From an uncultured Verrucomicrobiae bacterium (lineage in GTDB: Bacteria > Verrucomicrobiota > Verrucomicrobiia > Palsa-1439): a stretch of DNA of 6,855 bases. Under the pieces are notes generated by a model. The model did not search any database and was not told the origin of the DNA. It saw nothing but the letters and a program-made list of their open reading frames with translations. Position numbers and translations under genes: made by a program. The stretch spans positions 1 through 6,855 of the forward strand of contig CALBCO010000270.1 in the NCBI GenBank assembly GCA_937927265.1, read 5' to 3'. Position 1 is the first letter of the stretch; every line of letters starts with the position of its first letter. Shown piece after piece: positions 1 through 5,339 of this stretch.

Positions 1-95
1 CGCCCCTTTGGGTTCGCTTGCTAATGATTCGGGCCACTGTAATTTCGCGGCTTGTCCCGCTGTCGGGCTGTCGCTAGAGTGGGCCAACCAATTCA
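1..95. other. Upstream intergenic stretch or end of a preceding region, no gene seen
   Basis: No coding frame or RNA gene can be supported here. A weak inverted repeat (CCCG 56-59 and CGGG 64-67 around a 4-base loop) lies about 30 bases before nadC. It is too short and has no T-tract, so I do not call it a terminator. An AT-richer patch (TGTAAT, 38-43) resembles a -10 box but has no well-placed -35 partner. The promoter of the nadC operon may lie here or further upstream. Confidence 0.4.
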
Positions 96-953
96 ATGAA
101 GACGCTACCAGCCGAATTGATCCAGAATCTCGCGCGCATTGCGTTGGCTGAAGACGTCGGCGGCGGGGATATTACCACCGAGGTGGCCATTCCGGCTGAG
201 CTGCGCGCGAATGCGACCATTGTGGCCAAAGAACCGTGCGTGGTGGCTGGATTGCCGTTGGTCTCTGCCGTCTTTCGCGAAGTGGATGCGAGATTGAATG
301 TTACCGATGTTGTCACGGAGGGCGCGATTGTCGAATGCGGCGCGGTGGTGAGCCGACTCAGCGGCCCCGCCCGCGCCATCCTGACCGGCGAACGCACCGC
401 GCTGAACTTCCTGCAACGGCTATCCGGTATCGCCACATTGACTCGGCAATTTGTCGAAGCCGTGAGCGGCACCAGCGTCCAGATTCTCGATACCCGCAAA
501 ACGACACCGACGCTGCGGGCGTTGGAGAAATACGCTGTAGCGGTCGGCGGCGGTACGAATCATCGGATGGGATTGTTTGATGCGGTGATGATCAAGGACA
601 ACCACCGGGTGATCCTCGCGCGATTGGGCCGGCCAGCGTTGGCCGACGCGGTGCGGCGCGCGCCGGCGGGCGTGCCGGTCATCATCGAGGCTGACACGCT
701 GGATGATGTGCAAGAGGCGTTGGCGGCTGGAGCCGATCAGATTTTGTTGGATAACATGACGCTCGATCAGTTGCGCGCTGCGGTTGTCCTCGTGGCCGGT
801 CGCGCGAAGACCGAGGCCAGTGGCGGGGTTCGGCTGGACAATGTCGCGGCCATCGCGGCGACCGGGGTGGATTACATCAGCATCGGTGCGCTGACCCATT
901 CGGCACGGGCGGTGGATTTCTCGCTGGAGATTCAAGAGGAGCCGTTGCCGTGA
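96..953 (+). CDS. nadC: Nicotinate-nucleotide pyrophosphorylase (carboxylating), quinolinate phosphoribosyltransferase
   Basis: This cytoplasmic enzyme of de novo NAD synthesis converts quinolinate and PRPP to nicotinate mononucleotide, CO2 and pyrophosphate. The 285-residue length is normal for NadC. Family motifs run in order: DVGGGDITT (20-28) in the N-terminal domain; GERTALNFLQRLSG (98-111); DTRKTTP (132-138); the basic substrate-binding HR (156-157); MIKDNH (165-170) with K167; E198; LDN (218-220); SGG (242-244); and IGALTHS (263-269) with D274 near the end. All expected phosphate- and quinolinate-binding positions appear intact. One substitution is visible: the usual Gly after DTRKTTP is Thr (T139). 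The ATG at 96 gives the usual N-terminus but has no clear Shine-Dalgarno. The stop overlaps the next gene's GTG by four bases, so the two are probably co-translated. No nadA or nadB is visible here. Confidence 0.97.
   Translation: MKTLPAELIQNLARIALAEDVGGGDITTEVAIPAELRANATIVAKEPCVVAGLPLVSAVFREVDARLNVTDVVTEGAIVECGAVVSRLSGPARAILTGERTALNFLQRLSGIATLTRQFVEAVSGTSVQILDTRKTTPTLRALEKYAVAVGGGTNHRMGLFDAVMIKDNHRVILARLGRPALADAVRRAPAGVPVIIEADTLDDVQEALAAGADQILLDNMTLDQLRAAVVLVAGRAKTEASGGVRLDNVAAIAATGVDYISIGALTHSARAVDFSLEIQEEPLP
934..941 (+). promoter_or_regulatory. Ribosome binding site of the nuclease gene, inside the nadC 3' end
   Basis: AAGAGGAG lies 8 bases before the GTG at 950. It supports that GTG as the start of the downstream nuclease, even though it overlaps the nadC stop (TGA 951-953). 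Confidence 0.6.
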
Positions 954-1834
954 GCGGCCTGCGCGCGTGGGCTGGGGCCGGATTGCTTGTGCTCCTCGGC
1001 CTCTTGCCGGGGTGGGGGGCGGTGCCGCTCGAACGCTTGCCAGACTGCCGGTGGGTGGACCACCCGGCAAATGACGGCGACAGCTTTCTGGTGCAGGCCG
1101 GGGAACAGACGCTCCATTTGCGGCTGTACTTCGTGGACTGTCCCGAAACGGTCGTGGCCACCGATGCCGACGCCAAACGAGTGCGCGAACAAGCCGGGCA
1201 CTTCGGGCTGACGAACGTGACGGCGGTGATCGAATTGGGCCGCCAAGCGAAAAATTTTACGGCACAACAACTCGCCCGGCCATTTACGGTGTACACGGCA
1301 TATGCCGACGCGATGGGCCGGTCGCCCACCAAACGGTATTATGCGTTTGTGGTCACCGCCGCCGGCCAGGACCTGGCCACGGAACTGGTGACGCACGGAT
1401 TAGCCCGGGCGTTTGGGGCGCGGCGGACGACGCCTGACGGCATCGCCGCGAACGACATGGCGGCGCGCCTGCGCGACATCGAGAGGGGGGCGATGCAACG
1501 CCGCGTCGGCGGCTGGCAACATTCGGACCCCGACGAAATGGTGCGCCAACGCATCGCACAACGCGCGGAGGAAAAACAGTTCACGGAGTTGCGCGGCCTG
1601 ACGGCTCGACCCCGCACGCCCACCGCGCCGGTGGACTTGAACACCGCGACAAGCCGGCAGTTGCAAGCCATCCCGGGCATCGGCATCACGTTGGCGGGAC
1701 GGATCGTCGCCGGCCGTCCTTATCGGAGCGTGGACGATTTGCGGCAAATCACCGGCATCGGCTCGAATTTGGTCGAGAAAATTCGTCCGTATCTTACTGT
1801 CCGCGAGCTACCTGCACCGGCGCCAACGCCTTGA
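950..1834 (+). CDS. Exported staphylococcal-nuclease-like protein with C-terminal ComEA-like helix-hairpin-helix domain
   Basis: Predicted secreted or periplasmic nuclease of 294 residues. Residues 1-24 look like a signal peptide: R5, a hydrophobic core about 8-20, and a possible cleavage site near GWGA (21-24). A thermonuclease-type domain follows (about 32-190) with NDGDSF (41-46), RLYFVDCPE (58-66) and DAMGR (120-124). By analogy with SNase, D44, R58, D63, E66 and R124 would be the Ca-binding and catalytic residues, so the active site looks complete. A charged linker (about 191-226) leads to a (HhH)2 module: VDLNTATSRQLQAIPGIG (228-245) and the hairpin ITGIG (267-271). This resembles the DNA-binding tail of the competence protein ComEA. 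Likely role (inference): cutting or handling extracellular DNA, for nutrition or uptake. The GTG start is set by the nadC overlap and the SD at 934-941. Specificity cannot be read from sequence. Confidence 0.85.
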   Translation: MSGLRAWAGAGLLVLLGLLPGWGAVPLERLPDCRWVDHPANDGDSFLVQAGEQTLHLRLYFVDCPETVVATDADAKRVREQAGHFGLTNVTAVIELGRQAKNFTAQQLARPFTVYTAYADAMGRSPTKRYYAFVVTAAGQDLATELVTHGLARAFGARRTTPDGIAANDMAARLRDIERGAMQRRVGGWQHSDPDEMVRQRIAQRAEEKQFTELRGLTARPRTPTAPVDLNTATSRQLQAIPGIGITLAGRIVAGRPYRSVDDLRQITGIGSNLVEKIRPYLTVRELPAPAPTP

Positions 1835-1876
1835 ACAACCACCAGGGGCGGCACGCAAGATGCTAAAACCACGGTT

Positions 1877-2683
1877 GTGTATCTAGATTACTACAACTTG
1901 CGGGAGGCACCGTTCAACATCACGCCGGACCCGCGTTTTCTCTATTTCAGCGCTCGCCATCAGGAGGCGTTCAACCACCTCTTGTATGGCATCCGCGAAC
2001 GCAAGGGGTTCATCGAGTTGACGGGTGAAGTCGGCGCCGGCAAGACCACCGTTTGCCGAAAGTTGCTGGAAGAACTCGGTCCGACCTGCAAGACCGCGTT
2101 GATCTTGAATCCGTGCCTCGACCCGGATTTGTTGTTGCGGGCAATCGTAATGGAGTTCGACCTCTGCGTGTATGGGCTGGACCGGTTGTCGTACTTGCAA
2201 GCACTCAATCAATTCGTGCTCGACCAAGCCAGCCAGGGCAACAACGTCGTGCTGGTGATTGACGAGGCGCAGGACCTCAGCGACGAGTTGCTCGAACAAG
2301 TCCGGTTGCTCTCGAACCTCGAAACCGATCACCAGAAACTGTTGCAGATCGTGTTGATGGGCCAACCGGAGTTGCGCGACCGGTTGGCCAACCCGGCGTT
2401 GCGCCAACTCCGCCAACGCATCACCGTGCGCTACCACTTGGACGCCCTCGATTTGCCCGAGACGGCATATTACATCAACCACCGGCTCACCTTGGCCGGG
2501 GCCAATGGCGCCCCGCGTTTTGACGAAGCTGCAATCCGGCAGGTCTATAAGTATTCACGCGGCATTCCGCGGTTGATCAACGCCGTTTGCGACAAGACGT
2601 TGCTCGCCGGTTTCGTCACGCAATCGGCGATGATGACCAGGAAACTCGTCAAGCTCGCCATCCAAGAGTTGGAGCGACACTGA
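1877..2683 (+). CDS. ExeA/GspA-type AAA+ ATPase (general secretion pathway protein A-like)
   Basis: P-loop ATPase of 268 residues. The N-terminus (MYLDYYNLREAPFNITPDPR) is the hallmark of ExeA/GspA and MshM-type proteins. Walker A is GEVGAGKTT (50-58) and Walker B is VVLVIDEAQ (124-132). A sensor-1-like stretch is LLQIVLMGQPEL (155-166), an arginine-finger-like RQRI is at 179-182, and a sensor-2-like GIPRLIN is at 229-235. Aeromonas ExeA, with ExeB, helps the type II secretin pass and assemble in the peptidoglycan layer. This protein stops after the ATPase domain and lacks ExeA's membrane segment and C-terminal peptidoglycan-binding domain, so its exact role may differ. The start is GTG 1877, which gives the family N-terminus. 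No good Shine-Dalgarno precedes it, and an out-of-frame 8-codon ATG ORF (1860-1886) overlaps it. It is followed after 3 bases by its probable partner, the GspB-like gene. Confidence 0.9.
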   Translation: MYLDYYNLREAPFNITPDPRFLYFSARHQEAFNHLLYGIRERKGFIELTGEVGAGKTTVCRKLLEELGPTCKTALILNPCLDPDLLLRAIVMEFDLCVYGLDRLSYLQALNQFVLDQASQGNNVVLVIDEAQDLSDELLEQVRLLSNLETDHQKLLQIVLMGQPELRDRLANPALRQLRQRITVRYHLDALDLPETAYYINHRLTLAGANGAPRFDEAAIRQVYKYSRGIPRLINAVCDKTLLAGFVTQSAMMTRKLVKLAIQELERH

Positions 2684-2686
2684 GCC

Positions 2687-3226
2687 ATGAGCCTGATCAA
2701 CGAAGCGCTCCGCCGCACCCGCGACCAATCGTTCCGTGGCAGCCCGCCGACTCACGCGGCGGCGCCCTCCTACCGGCTCGAACAGAGCCTCCCTATCCGA
2801 TCGCGGCGATTCAGTTGGTTGGTGATCAGCAGCGCCAGTGCGTTCACCGTGGTTGCGTTGGCCGTGTTGCTGGTCCAACTCCGGGGCGTGCCGGCTAACC
2901 CACCGGCCCCGCTTGCAGTGCCGCCCGTTGTCGTGCCCGCGCCAGCTGAGGTGGTCGTGGACAGTGAGCTGGCCGCGCGATTGACGGAGCAGATGGCCCT
3001 CACGGCTGCCGCGAAAGTCGCGCCCGTGCCGCCGACCCCGGAACCCGATCCGCCACAGTTCACGCTTCAAGGCATCACGCGGGAAGGGCGGAATTTCGAG
3101 GCGATGATCAACGGACGGACTGTGCGTGTGGGCGATGAGGTGGACGGGGCGCGGGTCATCGCCATCGAACGCCGATTGGTGCGGTTGCAGCATGGCCGCC
3201 ACACGGTGACGTTGCCGTGGTTGTGA
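2687..3226 (+). CDS. GspB/ExeB-like single-pass membrane protein, probable partner of the upstream ATPase
   Basis: A protein of 179 residues with three parts. A short cytoplasmic N-terminus begins MSLINEALRRTRDQ, the conserved opening seen in GspB-like proteins beside ExeA-type ATPases. One membrane helix spans about residues 43-65. A Pro/Ala/Val-rich linker (about 69-124) leads to a compact C-terminal domain (about 125-179) with FTLQGI (125-130), INGRTVRVGDEVDGARVIAI (141-160) and VRLQHGRHTVTLP. The spacing of the INGr.v.vGd.v.ga.V..I pattern matches my recollection of the type II secretion GspB C-terminal domain. The charge pattern puts this end in the periplasm. In Aeromonas, ExeA and ExeB form an inner-membrane complex needed to install the secretin. 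The start ATG has GGAG at 2671-2674 and lies 3 bases after the ATPase stop, so the pair is almost certainly co-transcribed. No secretin or other Gsp gene is in this window. Confidence 0.75.
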   Translation: MSLINEALRRTRDQSFRGSPPTHAAAPSYRLEQSLPIRSRRFSWLVISSASAFTVVALAVLLVQLRGVPANPPAPLAVPPVVVPAPAEVVVDSELAARLTEQMALTAAAKVAPVPPTPEPDPPQFTLQGITREGRNFEAMINGRTVRVGDEVDGARVIAIERRLVRLQHGRHTVTLPWL

Positions 3227-3233
3227 GGAAGCC

Positions 3234-3749
3234 GTGGCGGCGCGCCCCCGCGCAGGTTCTTGTAGCCACCCCGCATCGGCCCAGGCTATATTGGGGGAGG
3301 TGCGTTACTTCACGCGATACGAATCCAGCCGGTTGCGGCGCGAATACCGGCTGCGGGAACGCAGTCGGCCCTACCGGCTGGCGTTGTTGTTGTTTCCGCT
3401 GATTGCGTTGTTGGTGTTGGCGGTGGAACTCGGCCGGGCGTTCTGGTACGCCCGCGAAGTCGCGGAGTTCGCCACGGTGATTGACCAGACGCCGCCCGAA
3501 GTCGTGCAACGTCAAGTGGAGCGATTCGCCGCCGGACTGAACGACATCAACCCCCTCGTGCGTAACGCGTCGGCGACAGCGCTGAAGGTGGCCACGCACG
3601 CGAATTTGGGGCGCGACATCACCGCGTGGCGGGACTGGTGGCGTGCCCACGGCGCCACGTGGCGTTATCTGCCGTCCGCGTGGACGAATCTCGATACGGA
3701 AACGCCTGTCGTGTCACCCCAGCCGTACCGGGCGGTGCCTAGGTCTTGA
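3234..3749 (+). CDS. Small single-pass membrane protein with a HEAT-like C-terminal segment, function unknown
   Basis: I do not recognise this gene firmly. Read from GTG 3234 it has 171 residues: a basic N-terminus rich in Arg and Tyr (about 24-48), one strong membrane helix (about 49-67), then a soluble part. The stretch at about 88-147 (PEVVQRQVERFAAGLNDINP, then VRNASATALKVAT, then AWRDWWRAHGATWRY) resembles a terminal HEAT-repeat helix pair ending in the W..WW..hG..W signature I associate with PVC HEAT proteins. It may be a scaffold. The start is uncertain. GTG 3234 lies 7 bases after the previous stop with AGGA at 3226-3229. GTG 3300 would give a cleaner 149-residue protein (MRYFTRYES...), but GGAGG (3296-3300) is too close to serve it. 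It is probably in one operon with the ATPase/GspB pair. Confidence 0.6.
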   Translation: MAARPRAGSCSHPASAQAILGEVRYFTRYESSRLRREYRLRERSRPYRLALLLFPLIALLVLAVELGRAFWYAREVAEFATVIDQTPPEVVQRQVERFAAGLNDINPLVRNASATALKVATHANLGRDITAWRDWWRAHGATWRYLPSAWTNLDTETPVVSPQPYRAVPRS

Positions 3750-3806
3750 GCAGTCTGAGTTCTGGGCTTGCAGCCGGCTGGGGAAGTCGGTATCAGAGGA
3801 CGGTGG

Positions 3807-3813
3807 AAGGAGG
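3807..3813 (+). promoter_or_regulatory. Strong Shine-Dalgarno fixing the SPFH protein 1 start
   Basis: AAGGAGG with a 5-base spacer to ATG 3819. It makes 3819 the start, rather than the in-frame TTG at 3768, and gives a protein beginning MSREIPRRPAREE. The 69 bases between the previous stop (3749) and this ATG show no clear terminator or promoter. Confidence 0.85.
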
Positions 3814-3818
3814 ACGGC

Positions 3819-4352
3819 ATGAGTCGCGAGATTCCACGACGGCCTGCGCGCGAGGAAGCCAGCGGTGCGCGGTACGGTTTTGACCCCGTGCGGTTTGGGT
3901 TGTTGGTCGCCGTGATGTTGGCGGTGGCGGCGGTGGTATTGTTTGTGTTCGTTTGGTTTTTCTGTCGGATTGAACCGCCGTCTGGGTTCTGCGCGGTGCT
4001 GGTGCGCAAGGACGGCATAGACATCCCGGCCAACGACATCATTGCGACGCGACCGGACCAGAAAGGCATCCAGTTGGAGCCGCTCAGCGAAGGCCGGTAT
4101 TTTCGGAATCCGTTGTTCTGGTCGTGGAAGATCGAGCCGTTGGTGCAGATCCGGGAAGGCGAAGTGGGCGTGTTGATCCGCCAGTATGGCCGGCAACCCA
4201 CGGGCGGCCAGTTCATTGTGGAGACTCGGAGTGCCGATGGCGTCGAGGAACGAGGGGGGCTGGCCGAGCCGTTGCGGCCGGGCACGTATCGGTTGAATCC
4301 GTACGCGTATCGTGTGGAAAAAACATCCCGCCGTGAAGATCAATCCGGGTGA
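3819..4352 (+). CDS. SPFH/band-7 membrane protein 1, N-terminal part (frame broken at about 4318-4323)
   Basis: This is the first part of a gene whose SPFH domain continues in the +1 frame. A basic N-terminus (RRPAREE) precedes one membrane helix (about 27-49). The charge pattern suggests N-in, with the rest on the periplasmic side. Two 50-60 residue modules follow: module 1 about 51-108 (VLVRKDG, then QKGIQLEPL 81-89, then EGRYFRNP 91-98) and module 2 about 112-168 (REGEVGVLIRQYG 112-124, then AEPLRPGTYRLNPYAYRVEK 149-168). After K168 the frame reads nine unrelated residues (TSRREDQSG) and stops at 4352. The reading resumes in the overlapping frame with HPAVKINPGEVGVV. Removing one A from the A6 run gives a continuous protein of about 492 residues (3819-5298). 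If the break is real in the cell, this piece would be a membrane-anchored stub without its SPFH domain. Confidence 0.8.
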   Translation: MSREIPRRPAREEASGARYGFDPVRFGLLVAVMLAVAAVVLFVFVWFFCRIEPPSGFCAVLVRKDGIDIPANDIIATRPDQKGIQLEPLSEGRYFRNPLFWSWKIEPLVQIREGEVGVLIRQYGRQPTGGQFIVETRSADGVEERGGLAEPLRPGTYRLNPYAYRVEKTSRREDQSG

Positions 4353-4462
4353 AGTGGGCGTGGTCACGTTGCGGTATGGCCCGGTGCCGAAGGAACCAAA
4401 TACCTTCCTTGTGAAACCAGGTGAACGAGGGGTGCAGCCCGAGCCGTTGCGGCCGGGCACGT
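4264..4462 (+). repeat. 24-base perfect direct repeat in adjacent SPFH protein 1 modules (4264-4287 and 4439-4462)
   Basis: The two copies are identical over 24 bases, beginning CCGAGCCGTTGCGG. Both encode EPLRPGT of neighbouring modules. They lie 175 bases apart, which is 58 codons plus one base. Identical residues are read in two frames, so there is one net extra base (or two missing) between them. The near identity is consistent with fairly recent module duplication or gene conversion. Confidence 0.9.
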
Positions 4463-5298
4463 GCTATTTGGATCCGTACATTTACCGCGTGGACATCGTC
4501 GGTGTGCAGAGCCACAAGACGGAGTTTGAGATCAGTTTCCTGTCGAAGGACGGCTTCCGGTTCCCCGTCAAAGGCACGGTGGAGTGGGCGGTGGACGAGG
4601 CGCGAGCGCCGGACGTGTTCGTGCTGGTTGGCGACGAGGAGGACATCGTCAACAAGGTCATTTTGCGCTCGGCGTTGTCCATGAGCCGCATTCAAGGCTC
4701 GAAATACACCTCGGCAGACGTGATCAGCGGCACCGTCCGCAAAGCGTTTCAGGATGAGTTCAGTCGGCACATCACGTCCGAGTCGGCGAAAAAGAACATC
4801 CTCGTCAAAGCGGCGTTGATTAGCGAGATTGAGCCGTCTCAGAAGATCGCCGAGCCGATTCGCGAACGCGAAATTGCCATTCAGACGCGGGCCAAATATG
4901 AGCGCGAGATTGAGCGGGCGGTCTCCGAGGCGCAGGTTGCGCAGCAACGCAAGATGCAGGATCAACGCATCCGCATAGTCGCCGCTGAGACCATCCGCAC
5001 CAACGAAGTCCAGAAAGCCATCAAGGAGCAGCAGATCAGCCTGATCAACGCGAATCGGGATTTGGGAGTTGCCCGCATGGATTTGCAAACCGCCGAGAAT
5101 CAGGCGCAAGCGATCCTTGCGACCGGTCAGGGCGACGCAGACGTGATCAGTTATGTGCGCACGGCGGAAGCCAACGCCCTGAAGGCGATTATCGCGCCGT
5201 CCGGCAGCGGCCAGGCGTACGCCCGCTATTTGTATCTGCAGAATGTCGCGCCGAACATTCAGACGATTTTGTCCAACACTGAGGGGCCGCTAGCCTAA
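4312..5298 (+). CDS. SPFH/band-7 membrane protein 1, C-terminal part (SPFH domain and coiled coil)
   Basis: This is the continuation of the gene starting at 3819. Read alone from GTG 4312 it has 328 residues, but no Shine-Dalgarno precedes that codon, and it would lack the membrane anchor and two modules. I therefore see it as the rest of one gene rather than a separate one; homologous reading begins at HPAVKINPGE (residues 5-14 of this frame). Contents: module 3 (about 10-62; INPGEVGVVTLRYG, then PGERGVQPEPLRPGTCYLDP 36-55), the SPFH domain (about 63-180; LSKDGFRFPVKGTVEWAV 78-94, ALSMSRIQGSKYTSADVISG 121-140) and a long charged Glu/Arg/Gln helix (about 180-290). The tail is short (LYLQNVAPNIQTILSN). 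SPFH proteins (HflK/C, flotillin, stomatin, QmcA) form ring- or cage-like membrane assemblies that organise proteases or membrane domains. It ends 41 bases before the paralogous gene. Confidence 0.85.
   Translation: MWKKHPAVKINPGEVGVVTLRYGPVPKEPNTFLVKPGERGVQPEPLRPGTCYLDPYIYRVDIVGVQSHKTEFEISFLSKDGFRFPVKGTVEWAVDEARAPDVFVLVGDEEDIVNKVILRSALSMSRIQGSKYTSADVISGTVRKAFQDEFSRHITSESAKKNILVKAALISEIEPSQKIAEPIREREIAIQTRAKYEREIERAVSEAQVAQQRKMQDQRIRIVAAETIRTNEVQKAIKEQQISLINANRDLGVARMDLQTAENQAQAILATGQGDADVISYVRTAEANALKAIIAPSGSGQAYARYLYLQNVAPNIQTILSNTEGPLA
4318..4323 (+). other. A6 homopolymer at the frame change in SPFH protein 1
   Basis: The codons read GTG GAA AAA ACA in the upstream frame. With five As they would read GTG GAA AAA CAT CCC, joining YRVEK to HPAVKINPGE without a gap. 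The needed change is one base fewer, or a +1 shift. This is not the -1 shift that the AAAAAAC heptamer could give, and the codon phase is also wrong for that. Candidate causes are a sequencing indel, a real mutation, or polymerase slippage on the A run. Confidence 0.8.
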
Positions 5299-5330
5299 CC
5301 TTTCCGGGAACTGTCGAAGCCGGAGAAAGG
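5299..5330 (+). promoter_or_regulatory. Hairpin between the two SPFH genes overlapping the second Shine-Dalgarno
   Basis: CCTTTCCGG (5299-5307) can pair with CCG (5320-5322) plus GAAAGG (5325-5330). This makes 9 base pairs with a 2-base bulge and a 12-base loop. It starts one base after the upstream TAA (5296-5298), and its 3' arm covers part of AAAGGAGGT (5326-5334). Ribosomes finishing the first gene could open it, so coupling of translation is plausible. There is no T-tract, so it is unlikely to be a terminator. Confidence 0.4.
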
Positions 5331-5334
5331 AGGT
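5326..5334 (+). promoter_or_regulatory. Near-consensus Shine-Dalgarno of SPFH protein 2
   Basis: AAAGGAGGT ends 5 bases before ATG 5340. It is the best match to the anti-SD in the window and fixes that start. Confidence 0.85.
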
Positions 5335-5339
5335 GCGCG

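Noticed and set aside
14..43. Possible nadC promoter (TTCGCT at 14-19, TGTAAT at 38-43)
   Set aside because: The -35 match is poor. The better TTGCTA at 18-23 leaves only a 14-base spacer.
1877..2683. The ATPase as a transposition protein (TnsC or IstB type)
   Set aside because: The N-terminus and sensor regions are of ExeA type and the adjacent gene is GspB-like. There are no terminal repeats or transposase nearby.
3260..3292. Possible promoter with TTGTAG (3260-3265) and TATATT (3287-3292) before the small membrane protein
   Set aside because: The 21-base spacer is too long and the flanking sequence is very GC-rich, so it was not strong enough to annotate.
3750..3806. Terminator between the small membrane protein and the SPFH genes
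   Set aside because: No strong GC stem followed by a T-tract is visible, so the operon could run through.
3768..3818. TTG 3768 as start of SPFH protein 1
   Set aside because: It would add 17 residues before MSREIPRR without a ribosome binding site, while ATG 3819 has a near-perfect one.
4317..4324. AAAAAAC as a programmed -1 ribosomal slippery site
   Set aside because: The upstream codon phase is GAA AAA ACA rather than A AAA AAC, and the continuation needs a +1 change, not -1. Programmed -1 shifting cannot give the joined protein.
4213..5109. A 298-codon open frame on the minus strand, with others at 5928-6662 and 420-1070
   Set aside because: They lie opposite well-supported genes, have His/Arg/Leu-rich compositions typical of antisense frames in high-GC DNA, and match no family motif.
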